Shown here: piece by piece, positions 13,921-26,849 of the stretch | How the letters are laid out: each line of letters begins with the position of its first letter | How positions within the stretch are numbered: the stretch's first letter is position 1 | Assembly: GCF_019399895.1 (NCBI RefSeq) | Contig: NC_091864.1 | Location: 11,510,001-11,574,000 of the forward strand | Reading direction: 5' to 3' | Source: Cardiocondyla obscurior | Taxonomy: Eukaryota > Arthropoda > Insecta > Hymenoptera > Formicidae | DNA length: 64,000 nt | Notes under the pieces: generated by a model | What the model was told of the DNA's origin: nothing | Database searches by the model: none | Seen by the model: only the letters and a program-made list of their open reading frames with translations | Program-made: the position numbers and the translations under genes

Positions 13921-15440
13921 GGTTAGTAATGGCATTACTGTGCTACAAGGCTTGGTGTGCCGTATTATGCAACCGGCTAGGCGCAAAATACATCGAACGA
14001 AACCCGATGGGTAAAAACTACGAAGCGAATTTTGTTAATATGCAACGCTGCCCATATTGTTGATATTAAAATCTACCGATGCGTGATTTTCTTGGACCGA
14101 TATAATTTATTCCCCGTTGGATTTTTTATTAAAATTTTGAAGCATATTTAATATAATAATATCACGGCGATACCGATTTAATTATGTTATTAACTGGTAT
14201 GTGCCCAATCAAGCGATTTTACGAGCTTGATGCTATTATTTATATTCATTGTATTGACGGCTTAATATAGCGGCAGGTATATATCATATTCGTGTTATTC
14301 ATGTAAATTTATGCATCCGACGCACGCAATCGCATACGTGAGCTCTTTCATATTTCTTTCATTAATTTTGACGCGTAATGAACGTTTTAGCCGGCCGCGA
14401 TAAGGATTTCAGTAAATAATTTGCATTTGTAATTTTGTTTAATATTTCTGAACGAGTAAAGGTGAAAAATTATCGGATAATTTGATTAAAACCCGAATGG
14501 GAGTAAATGGACGAAGAAAAGAGGGCTATATTACAAGCGACGCGGAAACCAATTGTGAAAAAGCGACGCGCCGTACGGCCAAGTTTTAAGATTCATGTCT
14601 CGGGGCGGTGGAGTTCCGATTTACCGTCTTTAGAACGCCAACGAAGTGGATGCGTGTGCTGGATCGGCGATGCTTTGGGACGAAAAAGAAAGCGCGGGAT
14701 GCTCGAGGAGGAGACGGTGGGACGAAAGTGGAAATAGAAAGAAAAGCGAGCCGAACGCCGTGCAGACCGCGGGCGTAGTGTCATTCGCGACGATAGTACC
14801 TTCTATTACCGAACTTTTAAAGCGTCTTTGAGCAATATTGTCTTCGCGGCGCAAGATGGAATGCCACCATTTCGCCTTCTGCCTTTCTCGCAGCCGTTTC
14901 GGCTTTCGTCCTCGCGCGCGCGGCATCTCTTCCCCGTTTCGCTCCTCGTTGCGGCACTCGCTAGACAAATGGATGAGATCGTTCTGGAACGTCGTAATCT
15001 TCACTTTATTGCGAGACGAAGCTTTCGAGATAGATTGCGGATTTCAGTAAAAATTTCGAGTCAATTGTTTCCCCCTCAATATCACGTTTCCGAGACAATT
15101 TTACTCCACGCAGTTTTATTAATTCTCAAATATGAGACACGTCTTTCAGCGATACAATTCTGAATCGTTTTCTAATTTGGAATTCGGGTAAAATCAACGG
15201 TAACGTTGCATTACAATAGCACGATCGTATTTGCTATGGTATTTACTACCGTATTCACTAAAAGGGATTCTGGTAAGCAGCTCGAGTTGCTCTCAGCACT
15301 TTGGAAAATGTTACATTACCTACACGTTAGATTGCCTCATAGAAGTGACCTGACCCAAAACGTGACTCAAACAAGGGTTTATTCCGACAAAATTGCACTG
15401 CGCTTGTAAGGTGTTTGTTCCACGTTTAGCTTTATCCGTT

Positions 15441-15442
<2 letters not shown>

Positions 15443-15505
<63 letters not shown>
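15443..15505. repeat. TA microsatellite
   Basis: About 63 bases of uninterrupted AT/TA dinucleotides, the longest pure TA tract in the window. Confidence 0.95.
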
Positions 15506-15509
<4 letters not shown>

Positions 15510-18500
15510 CTCTGAGTGATTCGTATGAAAAATGCGCGTGCCCGGGATAGAAAACGGAAAATCTTTTCGGTGGATTTATTCTCTCCGAGATGAAACAGTC
15601 TACATATATTATTCCACCAACTTGATCTTTCTATTTCTTCTTACGGCTTTCCCGATTCTTGCACTCTTTATCCTGTCGTAGCGATTTGTAAGCGCAAAAT
15701 GCCACTTGGAATAGCGAGCGAGTTTTAATCGAATTATTTCTCGAACGGTTACCGTTTAATATTACTATAACGACGATTTTTATTATTATTATTTTTTTTA
15801 GATATTGATCACGTTATCGAGAGGTACGGATAATCGTAAAATTAACGACTTCGACCACGTTTAACACGACAGTAATCATCTAGCAGGTGATAAACGTTAC
15901 GCTACTATTGAGATAAACGCCCCGTTCCCCAAATGCTGATCTTATCACAATCACGTGCGCGACAATGGAAATAAGAGTTAAATCGCTAAGGGCGGGAACG
16001 TATTTTCATTCTTCTCTTATTGGCTCAAGCGGAGGTTGTCCTCTTGGTTATCGAGGATTTATCCTCTGAATGTGTGCGAGCCATCGATTCCTCTTCCTTA
16101 CTGTAGCAAGGTTAAATCGAGCATCCCTCGTGAGCGCTGTCACGCCGCTACCCTTCTCCACCAAGTACGACTTTTATTTTATCCCGAAGCATTTTTCTCC
16201 CGCGCCCGCGTCCCACGCGAACGGATACGAAAAACAGATACACCGTCTCGAGAGGTGATAGAGTTTATCAAGACATCTCTTTGTTCTCCGCTCTCGGAAA
16301 CAATCCTGTATCGCGACCGGTTTATCTCTCGGTATAATATGTTTCCTGTCTTGTCGGGAGAAAATTACACAAATCGAATGCAAATACGATCTCGCGATCG
16401 GGCCGATGCCTATCGGTTTGATTATTGGGTTCAATTATTAAAAGAAACGACGGCTATTATGGCAGGGCCGAGTCTTGGATAGGGCAGCGCGGTGTTGTGT
16501 ATCTGGCCCTTCGTAGCGTATCAACCGTATATATCTCTCGATGGGCGATACATCCCACTAGGCAGCTACGGGAATTACGACCCTTCGGGGGTTGATAATT
16601 CTGTCTGTCCGCGTGCCGAGTTCAGACGATGGATGCTTCATTGCGGAGCTGTACACCGTTCTTGAATCTAGACCGGTATGAGCGCAAGTGCCCACGAAAT
16701 TTATGTTCCTATTGGGAATGATCGTTCCTCTTGCATCGTTACGCTTGCAGAGCGCATTCGCGCGACTCGAATGGGACATTGACAGTTTCCTTTGTGCAAC
16801 TGGCACTCGCCTTATCTCTTTTGGTCCATTCGCTCGCTTTTGCAGTAGCGAAAAGCGTCTTTAAGCGCTTTCGAGGCAAACGTGCGTGAATGCTTCTCGT
16901 AAAATTGCAGTTACGATACAGTCCTTTCTCTCGGATCGACACGGCAGTGACTTGTTTATCTTTGACGGTTTCCAGCGTCAATCGGGATCGTTACACAAAA
17001 TACATTAATTAATTAACGCGAGCATGTTGATTCCCGCCGTCTTCTCGCAAGCCACTTTTCAATCGGAATTACTAAGAACTTTGTAAAGAATTCAACTTGT
17101 AATTAAAAAGCTATCAATTTTTTTTTCCCTCCCGCAATATTAAACACGAGAGAAATAATATCGACAATTTCGTAACAATTTATTTATTTTATATAATTTT
17201 ATAAAAATAGATTATTGAAAATATATATTAAAAATTACGAAGTATATCGACGTTTAAATTTTTGAAATGTTTTTAATATAAAAAAAAAAAGAAACAAAAA
17301 AAAAGATATCGTGCAAGTAACGATTTATTGGAGGGGACTTGTTTTATTAATTTCATCTTTTTAATACAGATGATTGTAATTAATATCGTTAATGTGTCAT
17401 TATTGATAAAAGGATTTATTGCGATTTCACTGAAAGCCTCAGTGCGAGCTTTAATTAGCCGACATAACGGTAATACGACATAATATTTGTCGAAATACCA
17501 ATTGTTTCAAGTTCTGATTAATACTTGCAATATATGTATATGTTTAAGTATTGCTCGCACATTTATTCCTCGATTGATTTCGCGATATCTTATATAAAGC
17601 GAGATTAATCCTAACGAGATTAAATCTGTAAGTTGATCGTTCGCGCTCGACAAATCCGTCCGTCTATTTCGCGCGACATAAGATAAAGATTGGTTGATTA
17701 AACCTAATGATCGGGAAATAAATCATGCGGAAGTAAAATAGCACGGGGTCGGATAACATGAGTAATGCTGCAGTATCACGCAGGGAATCGTGCGTTTCGA
17801 GCGATAAACCGAATTCAATTTGCAGTTCGCATCAGCAGTTCGCCGCGCTGATGTACTCGACTTCGGTCGGCGGAGGCAGATGCATTTTCGCCGTGCCGAC
17901 GTCGGTATGTTCGCCTGGGCGTCAGGAATAGAGCCCTGGAATTTAGATTAACGATCGTGCGTGACTTCAAAATTACCGTTGATCCCGTATCCGGCGCGCT
18001 CTCTTCTATTTTTCTACGTCTGCCCCCGCCGCGCGCTTACGATTTCACCGTCGTTTTGTACTGTTCCGTTCTTTCGCGCGGAGGTTGTCGAGGAAGGTTG
18101 GCGCGGCGTTATTCGCCTCACTGCGAAAATTAGAACCGTCGTTAATGGATAGACGAGGCGGGGAAAAATGCCGGGGTAGCTTAGAGCGCCGTGGAAAATT
18201 TGTTAAGGAGCTGTAAAATTCGCACGATAAACACGAATATTATAGCGCTACCAGCAGTTATCTCTGCGTTCTCTGCATACTTATACCGCTGCTTAGCTGT
18301 ATTCTTCATTTAAACTTACACTCCTTAAATTATGCGACTCTCTTCACGTAATTACGTGACTTGTGTAAGTTAGGAAAAGATCTGAATGCATGGGGTCACG
18401 TCGCGAGCTACGCAAACTGCTTTTCTGCACAATTTAATTACGAGCGTATTAAAAATGAATTCTCGCTTATCTCTTAGCGAGATAATCCGTCACGATATGC

Positions 18501-20387
18501 TTCTCGCGCAAGGCACTCTCGAAGGATACGGCGTTAAGAATATTCGCAATTTTTCCTTTCGCACGTGTCTCTATTTTCCTTTGCGCCGTGTCGGGTTGCT
18601 TCAGAAATGAAATGCATAAGGAGGAGCGATGCACCTCATCTACAATTCCGTTGGGTCATATCGACACGTACGACGCCAGGATGTTTTCTATTACCTTCTT
18701 GGCTTGTAAACTAACATTGTGTGAGTCTCACGTGTATAACAAACGGGTCGTGCTCTAGACGCGCGCGCACAGCTGTAAAAGATAGAAGCGTGTGCAGATA
18801 CGTAAGGCGTAGCACAAGCTGTCGCCGAGTAAAGATTCGAAACGAGGTGTGCATAAAAAGAAAAACAGAGACGGGATAATGGCTGAGAGGCTCGGCTTCG
18901 TACGGAGCACGACCCAGATCTTTCGCGATATAACAACCACGCGACGACTCGTCGCCCAAAATTGTAAAACCTCTTTATTTCATCCTTATTGCTAACCTCG
19001 TTTCGTCTCGCGGCTCCTTGAAGCTTAATCTGCGAAGTCTTTCGTTGACCTAATTAAATTTAATTTATTCGCAGATGCGATTGATAACGTTAAAACGTTC
19101 AATTATTTATTATTAGTTTAGTTTTTAATATTAATCCGAGGAGTGTGGAAAGTTAACATCTAATCAGACTCGAAATTAACGTGAATTTTATTTCCGACGT
19201 ATCTGCGTCTCGTTGTTTATGCTACTTCAAAATTGATGCGATTATTTCTCTTTGACATTCGCTCTGTCACAATGATCGATGCATCTCTGCCTTCTTCAAC
19301 TACTTCTACCTGTTATATATCATGATATATTACACCAGCCTATAAAGACCACCAGCTTTATACATTGATCGATAATGTCTTATTTCCGTACGCTACCTTG
19401 ATGACTTCCGGCACGTCGGAAGTTACAAAGTATCGCGTCACTTACTCGCTCTGTCAGATGCGATCGACGCTTTATCGCCAGTGTAACCAGATAAGTATAA
19501 GAACATCCAACTATTTTACAAGGGTATCACTTACAATAGACGAACTTTCGTTGATCAAGGGCAACTTCTAAATAACTTTGGAAAATATTTTAATTGTACT
19601 CGCGCACCCCTCTACTCCCTTTCTTTTCCTAATAAATTACGTAATATCGGATTTATATAGAGTTAAGTAGTTAATAAAACTTGTAAGTTAAATTCATCTG
19701 CGAAAACAGGTAATAATTTGCTCGCGGAAATATTTACGACGCGTCAAGGAGTTTAAAAAAGTTTTGGTAACATTTTTATTAGCTCTTCGGGTGGTAAAAA
19801 GCTTTTCGGCCGATTGTATCTAAAATCGAAAATTATCGTTCCACGAAGCTCAACTCCATCACGTGTGTTATCGTGAAACGTGGCGTTTCGCTAATCCGGC
19901 GACTTTTTACAAAGTGTCTGGAAATCTGTATATGAAATGGCGCATATTCGCGATAAACGTTACAGGCGACGTCAGGATAATCTCGGGCATGACACACCGA
20001 CAGTAAAACGCACACGGTACGCGAATGCGAGTTTCGTCGCGATGAAGAAGAACGACGAGTCGTCGCGTTGCATCGTCGAGCATGCGAATTAGGCAAATTT
20101 ATACGAAAACCATAAATCCTTAATTATTTTCTAGCCGCGCAGCGTCCCGTGTAAGCGTGCCGGAATTTGCGATTCAAATTGCAGGCCTTGCTATTAAATC
20201 GGCCGCCGCAAGCAAACCCGCCTCCCCTTTGCTAATATTTACCCTCGCCTTTCTCGCGAGTTACCCGTTGTCAAGACAGGCGAAGGGCTAGAAATGGAAG
20301 ATGACCCCGTGAGTTCTACTTAAACGTCGTCTTTCGGTTTGTCATCCGAGGAAAAAGATGGTTTTAAGACGCTCGCTTTAGAGAGGA

Positions 20388-20423
20388 CTAAATTCCATTC
20401 ATTTAAAGAGCTAAATTCCATTC
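20388..20423. repeat. 13-bp direct repeat
   Basis: CTAAATTCCATTC at 20388-20400 and 20411-20423, separated by 10 bases. Confidence 0.8.
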
Positions 20424-22474
20424 CCTCGCTTCAGGAATTTACGTGTTAACTACCCGTTGAACAAAGATGGGGAAATAAAAAGTAGATTTTTCGTTTCCAA
20501 TATTTTACAATCCATCGACATATTTGAATGTATTTTGTTCTTTTTTTATTCGTGTAATATTTTCTATTGACCCTACAATCTTTTTGCGATAATTTTTTTT
20601 TCCGTGTAATATGATTGTTATACACACACATTTTCATAAAGATTTTTTGATAAATTTGCTAATATTACGTCTCTTACAATGTATTATGTATGTATACATA
20701 TAGAGTTGTTTAAAAAAATGCTAAATGTAAAAGTATCTTTTAATTTTTTCATAAAGAAAAGTTATAGCAGATACCCTACTTTTCACAATTTGGTATTAAA
20801 AATTTCGTTGTCTTTTCCGTAGCAGTTTATCCTTTGTGTCTTATCGAAAATTATCGTTATGTTTTCGTTTTTCGCCAACACGGCTTTAACGGCTGAAATA
20901 TATGCCTCGTCAACCAGCCGGTAATAGTTTCATTCAGACGACACGCTGGCCGACGTAAGCCGTTTCAATATAAAGTCCCGTTTTATCACCGAAAGTCTAT
21001 TATCGCGACTCCAGCCCTTCCCAGCCATTCTTTCGCGACGCCTGGTATGTAGGAGGGCAGAAACTATGCATTACTTGCATAATTTTAAATTTATACCCCG
21101 AGGCAAGAGGCGTAGGGCTGGCGTGGCTTACTCTAAGCAATATCACGGAGAACTCCAGGGAAAAGTAGAACCTGGTACCGCGAAAGAACGCCGGGTAGAG
21201 ACTGCGGACGGGACAAAGTGTCATCAACGTTGACTCTTCCACTTATCGTAACTCTGCACCGTGGAAAGATACTTTCGTGGGGATTTCGTCGTATGAGGCT
21301 GCGTTCCATTTCCACGAGACCTTTTGGAATCGCGGGATCAAGTTTTAATGAGGCGTCCTCTATCGCCGTACTTACGTCGCGTCCAGTCGTTCGGAATCCG
21401 CGCAAATTGCACGAGCACTTGAAAATTTTTAAATCCGACTCACGGTTACTCATTCAAGAATTTCGCGATGGAATTTCTTTTTTTTTTTTTTTTTGTTCGT
21501 GATTCTTTCCTTGTTCCAATGTTCTGTATTTACCTACATTTATTCATTGCCTCAGGATTGATAGGATGTTCTTACCCCGTTCGTCAATCGATTAATTTAA
21601 GCGCGTATAAACAAATCATTTTATTCATATTCGCGAATTTATCTTCGTTGCGTAGTAAATTAGTAGATGGACTTAATCGATAAACGTGAAAGGCCAGTGC
21701 GCAGTATTAATCAACAAGAGTCGGGAAATGTCTGCCGCTGGTTCGTTAGTTACTCGTATACCGTCAGGGTGATCGACGATGCGCGATTAAACCAATGCAG
21801 TAATTGCAATTTCATTTAATTCGTAGTGGGCCGATCAGTTTTCACGAATAGACGATATTTTTGCCAGGAAACAAAATAGGACGCCGCGCGATGTAATGCT
21901 TGTTTAAAATTTTATTCGATTAACGTGGTATTTTATTGCGCTTTCGATTAGCTTATAACATTTTTTTTAATTGCTGCTATGTGTAAATGGCAATTAAAAA
22001 TCAATATGTGCCAAACAATAATATATCTCGTTGAAATCGTGATAATTCCCATCTCTTTATCCGCAAGAAATTATTGAAATTCTTCACATTTGAGAGCACT
22101 TCGTGCTATATCGCTTTGGTTTTCGTAATACTAATTCTGGAAATACACCATGCAATTCCCGCGGCTAGTCAAAGTATTATTCGCAAGCGTAAATAGTATT
22201 CCGCGAGAATGCGCCTGGCTTATTTCCCGATAATATTCGGTTTTGTGCACATCGAATTTTACGCTCTCATTTACTCGAGGTTCCCGCGCACTTCCAATAC
22301 AGTGGATTTATTCGTCGCACTATCAGCCGTCCCTTTACGTACTGTACGATTGGCATTTAGCCGTCTCTCGTGTAATTTCCGTCTAATTAAATGACTAATG
22401 ATTGGTAGATCGAAACTAAATGCTAGTTTATATTAAATTCTCTCCTCGTAATGCATCGCATTATTTTACCTACA

Positions 22475-22520
22475 TTAAAAAAAACCATGTGCACGCTTTG
22501 CGTGCGCTATTTTTCGAAAA
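22475..22520 (-). mobile_element. degenerate copy of the same hairpin terminus
   Basis: GTGCACG-CTTTG-CGTGCGC (22489-22507) matches the hairpin at 23255 in stem length, loop length and the following TATTTTT-GAAA. The stem difference (T for C) is compensated by a G-T pair. Exactly 10 nt before it is ATTAA where the other copy has ACTAG, two transitions away. Similarity fades after about 22520. This supports a shared repeat family in the same orientation. Confidence 0.45.
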
Positions 22521-22799
22521 GTCCTAATTCGCGCACGTCATTATAATTTGGAACATTAATTAATTATAATTTTTATATAATAATTACAATTGAGTAATCT
22601 CGGTTCAAGAAACCCCACTTACAAGCTATGAAAAAAAATTATGCGACTTACCAATCTGCATGAACTTCAGCGGAGTTGTGGAATTCTGCCGGTGACTGTA
22701 ACATAAAAAAAAAGAAATATTAATATAGACACGACAGTATATTAATTAATAAGATCACTTTCGCGCGTTTCTGTTCGGCACTCGCATTTAGAATAAAAC

Positions 22800-23060
22800 C
22801 ATGTCAAAAAATTACGCCCGAATACTATACGGAATTTCCAGAACGACCGACGAACCGGCTGCGGTTCGTATTCGTATAGTTTCGGCGTCTGGGAAGGTAG
22901 TTCGCGCCAGATTATATGCCCCTGGACCGTCGATTATGCGTAGATTTTTAATACGTACGGAGCACGTGCTGCGTACGTACGTCTCACTCGATCGCTGGAG
23001 GAGGACAGAGCGAGTGTGACGTAACTCGCGCGCGGCACGTACGCCGCTCATTCCCATCCC
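22800..23060. other. CpG-rich patch in intron
   Basis: A short CpG-dense block bounded by AT-rich sequence on both sides. It produces overlapping chance frames on both strands (72 and 81 residues) with no domain I recognise. It could be an intronic regulatory element. Confidence 0.5.
22952..22979. promoter_or_regulatory. 28-bp quasi-palindrome around a CACGTG E-box
   Basis: TACGTACG at the left and CGTACGTA at the right flank the perfect 10-bp palindrome AGCACGTGCT, with a single G/G mismatch pair. CACGTG is bound by bHLH dimers such as Myc/Max or Clock/Cycle (general knowledge). It lies in a CpG-rich patch (about 22800-23060) in the first large intron. Regulatory function is inference. Confidence 0.4.
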
Positions 23061-23204
23061 TTCCGGCTACCTATCCGTCTCTCTCTCTTTCTTAATTCTA
23101 CACAGTTTAACGCATTATAAAAAATATTATATGCTGAATATTAATTGCAAATTAAATTGATACCGAATTTCAAAACCTTCTTAACAACTAACGTTTACTC
23201 TCGT

Positions 23205-23207
<3 letters not shown>

Positions 23208-23235
<28 letters not shown>
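23208..23235. repeat. 28-base poly-T tract
   Basis: The longest homopolymer in the window. It lies 5 bases from the CTAG of the putative Helitron end at 23241. On the minus strand it would follow that end as a poly-A run. Confidence 0.95.
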
Positions 23236-23239
<4 letters not shown>

Positions 23240-23240
23240 A

Positions 23241-23286
23241 CTAGAACAAACTTTGCGCACGTTTTGCGTGCGCTATTTTTTGAAAG
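23241..23286 (-). mobile_element. putative Helitron 3' terminus
   Basis: On the plus strand, A-CTAG (23241-23244) is followed by a 10-base spacer (23245-23254), then GCGCACG-TTTTG-CGTGCGC (23255-23273), then TATTTTTTGAAA. Read on the minus strand this is a 7-bp GC-rich hairpin, 10 nt, CTAG, and a following T. Helitron 3' ends are defined by a short hairpin 10-12 nt before CTRR with insertion before a host T. I see no Rep/helicase coding, so this would be a non-autonomous fragment. The 5' TC end could not be placed. The alternative is a retroposon tail, since the minus strand continues into poly-A. Confidence 0.5.
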
Positions 23287-23706
23287 ATTCAAGCTGCAAA
23301 TTAAATCAATTTTTTAAAAAATAGTACACGTAAACGGTACAGCTGTATACATTGCTTTCGTGTAGTAATAATGCATATTACGTCATTTACGAGCGCGCAA
23401 CATTAATTTATGACGATTCGAATTAATATTAATTCGCACACATTCAATTACCTACGCAACTCTTGACACACGGAACGGCGGCGCCTAGATAAATCACTTA
23501 ATGTCTAAGGTGTTGACCCAAGTATGTGACAGATCGCCGCAGCTTAGCAACGTTCGGCATAGGTCAAGCGCGTTGTATTGTTAGGCGCGGACAATGGAAT
23601 GATAAACAATGGATCGTTATTATATAATGGTTGAACCGAGCTAAGCTTCGCGTTATCATCGATTCGAATAGGTTGCATTATTTTCGCATCGGGATTCTGT
23701 ATATTA

Positions 23707-23725
23707 GCGCACGTTACGCGTGTGC
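23707..23725. repeat. third, weaker hairpin GCGCACG-N5-CGTGTGC
   Basis: It has the same 7-bp stem and 5-nt loop format as the hairpins at 22489 and 23255, with one G-T pair, followed by ACTTTCG. No CTAG lies at the expected spacing, so membership in the family is uncertain. Confidence 0.3.
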
Positions 23726-26596
23726 ACTTTCGTAAAGGATCTTTTGTTCAACCATATCGCTGCTTTCTACGTACATTTCGCGTGATAATGAAACGTCTCG
23801 CTATGTATTTAATCAAAGTTTAAGATTACGCAAGACAGCTCCGTATATAAAAAAAAAAAAAGAAACCTTGCTTTCTGTTCTCATCGATTAAATATTTGTT
23901 ACATTATTTTAATGATTTATTATGTTGTGAACAAAACGAGACACGTTTACCGTTCAGATAACGCGTATACGCGAGAGATGTTTCCGATTAAGCTTCAATT
24001 TCCTCTTATCGGATAAAGAAAGTGGCGGCTTTGCTTGATGGGTGCTACGATCTTTGGGTCGGTTAAATTCGCCCGGACTTTTTTTTCCGTTCGCTAAAAC
24101 ATCAGCCAGCCGTATCTGGATAACAGTAAGCTTTAGAAACGATCGATAAAGTCATCTTCTTTTCTTGCTGGGTTTTCTCAGGAAACTCGGAATAGGAATT
24201 TATATGTTCACCCATAAAACGCAACTATCTCCCTCCTGCGGCTTGTCTCCCACTTTCATTCTTTTGCTTTCGCGTGGATTTCTTTTTTTCTTCTTCTCCT
24301 TTGTATTCCCGGTTTCTGTTTGCCTACGCACTTAAGGTGCATATCCCCACATTCGGAGGGACACGTGGAGTTAAACTTTACAGAGAATAAAACGATACCA
24401 TCGTAACGGTGGATAATATCGAACTTGTCACGATATATTACAATTATTTATAGTTCCCGTAACTTGGTAAGCTGTTTTCGCTTCCGGAGATTAGATAGCA
24501 TTAATAGGGAAAACCTTGGAGAGGGAAAAAAAAAAGTTCCAACAAATACACGCGAGAAAACGGGAAGGGTGCGCGCATAAAAAGAATAAGTTAAAGACTC
24601 CGAAGAAGAATAAATCAATAAAGGATAGGTTTTTGCCTATCAGGGTCGAAGGATCGATTCCATCGCTCGCAGTTAAGCGTTATTATCCTTGAGCTCCCTG
24701 AATCCCTGCGGTTTACTGAATAATACTACGTTTAAGTAAAGCTTGCCTCCCTGATCCAAGAAATGGCACTCTCAACTATTCACCGTTGTGCCTCGCGATC
24801 GTGCATTTTCACCAATTGAGACACTGAGACGTTAAAATCGACGACGAAAGGCTCGAGAGTGCGTGTCTGCGGCCACGTCGAACGTATCGATACGCAATAT
24901 CCGTTAATGTTCAATACAAGGACACATCAGACACCAAATCCGGCGGAGCGTGAAATCGAGATGACTGCAAACCAATCAGTGAACTAGACCGAGTCAGAGT
25001 AGACTAATGAGGACGTATCCCGTGCGTACGTGCGTTTAACAGTCCGTGAAACGTATCGCATGGAGAACCAGAATTGCGAAAAAAAAAATAAGTTTTTCAG
25101 GTAAATCGAGAAGAAAGAATTGCTCGAATCGCAGACCGATTAAAATAAACGATACAGGTGTCAAAAAGGAAGATTGCAGTAAACGATATTTTTTTTAACT
25201 TTTTTTGATATTTTCGTTAGTTACAATTTCACGTATTTTATTAATTAAGGAATTTATGGTCTCGTATGTCACACAAAAATTTTATTTACTGCTGGGAAAA
25301 ACAAATTTCTTTTTTAATTAGAATTTTTGGCATTTTTATTATCGTTTACCACGATCATTCCTCAATTTCGCTTTTTTTTTTTTTTCTTTTTTTTCTGTAT
25401 GAGTTCTGGCGTGGCGCACGGCCGCCGCGATGTGATGCAGCCATCTGTAATATCTGAAGCGTAAAATTCCAATAAAAATCGGACGATGACTTGTTTGATA
25501 TAACGGGTAACGGGCGAAGTATGGTTAAGATTATCTGTTTGATTAATGGTGCTGTTAAAACGCGCGGAGATCACGCGTGCGGGATTTATACGTCGGCGTA
25601 AAAAAAAAACGAATTGGACAAATTGAACGGCGAGACGAGAGTCGTTGATGCGGACGCGGATTCAAAGTGCGTTCGGGGTGGAGGATAAAATGCTCGTTGC
25701 CGTCGCGTTGCGCGCACGTAAATTTGTAATAAGCGCATTAGCCGTCGGGGAAAAAGAAAAGTGTCGGGTAATATTGGCGATAAATATAGCTTTGGCAATC
25801 GTCGCGGACGTCGTGGATTTCGAGACGTTATTGTTCCGCCAGCGGTAACGAGTCTCGGATTTGAATTCATTGTTTCAAAGAGCCAGTTACAGCGGCTTTT
25901 CACGAGCAATATATTATCTGTTATTATTGCAGCCTCACTCGAAGCCACAATGGCCGGCTTTGCGCTCTGATCTCCATATTTTAATTAAAAGCTCTTGACG
26001 CTGGATACGTACGTCTCCTACCTGGTAGAAGTCAATTCGCAGTATCACCACCTTCGTAATATACTTGTATGTTAATTCGCCGCTGATGGTAATTTAGAAT
26101 ATGCTATTTCGCGGACTGTGAAAATGGGCGCCTGCTAACGAACGCTCTTCCTTTAGTCTAATCCGTACGTACAACGTAGAATAATACTTTGATTATCACT
26201 CATACGCGCAGTAATAATCTACACCTGCCGCATTACGCGATAATTCAAATGCGCCACAATAACGCATCTATATTTCAACAGAAGTAATAAATTTTCCAAG
26301 GGTGCTTCTAGTCTGAGAGAATGGGCATGCAAGCTGTAAGGTTAAATTGACTGGTCACTCGCTTGACGTTGTGCCGACGCATTAGTCTTACGTTCGAGCA
26401 AACACACTTAATTAGATATGCCACTTTTCTGACGTTCACGAGGGACATTAACTCTACCACGCAGTCACGTTCGTTTCTGTCCCACGACTAAACAGAGCAA
26501 TTTGTCTGTCCATTATCGCGCGGCGTTACACAAAGGCGAGAGGCAGCTAACTTCGGTATTGGACACCGAACACGCGATGGCACGCGATGTAGCCGA

Positions 26597-26656
26597 CCAA
26601 TATATATATGTATATACATATGTATATATACATATGTATATACAAGTATATATTGG
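26597..26656. repeat. 60-bp near-perfect palindrome
   Basis: The centre, 26609-26644, is a perfect 36-bp inverted repeat built of TATACATATG units. It extends outward to CCAA...TTGG at 26597 and 26656 with one mismatch (26608/26645) and one G-T pair. The perfect CCAA/TTGG ends mean it is more than random TA repeat. It could extrude as a cruciform or fold as a 30-bp RNA hairpin. Confidence 0.8.
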
Positions 26657-26849
26657 CAAGGGGACAGGTGAACGGAGAGAAAACAGAAAAGAGCACGGGG
26701 CGGGAAGATAGGCAGAGACACAAAAGGGAAGAAGAAAAAAAAAAAATCCACCGGGCGGAAAAACGATGGAGAGGATTATTGTGGGGCGATGCGGTTCGAA
26801 TCCCAGCGTTCGGGCGAAGGGGGTGCAAGCGGTGGTTTATACCCGTTGT

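Noticed and set aside
19315..19330. ATATATCATGATATAT 16-bp palindrome
   Set aside because: AT-rich alternating sequence; perfect symmetry is easily produced by chance or slippage.
26793..26803. GGTTCGAATCC, a tRNA B-box-like sequence
   Set aside because: The flanks do not form a 5-bp T stem, there is no A box at the right distance upstream and no acceptor stem, so it is not a tRNA gene.
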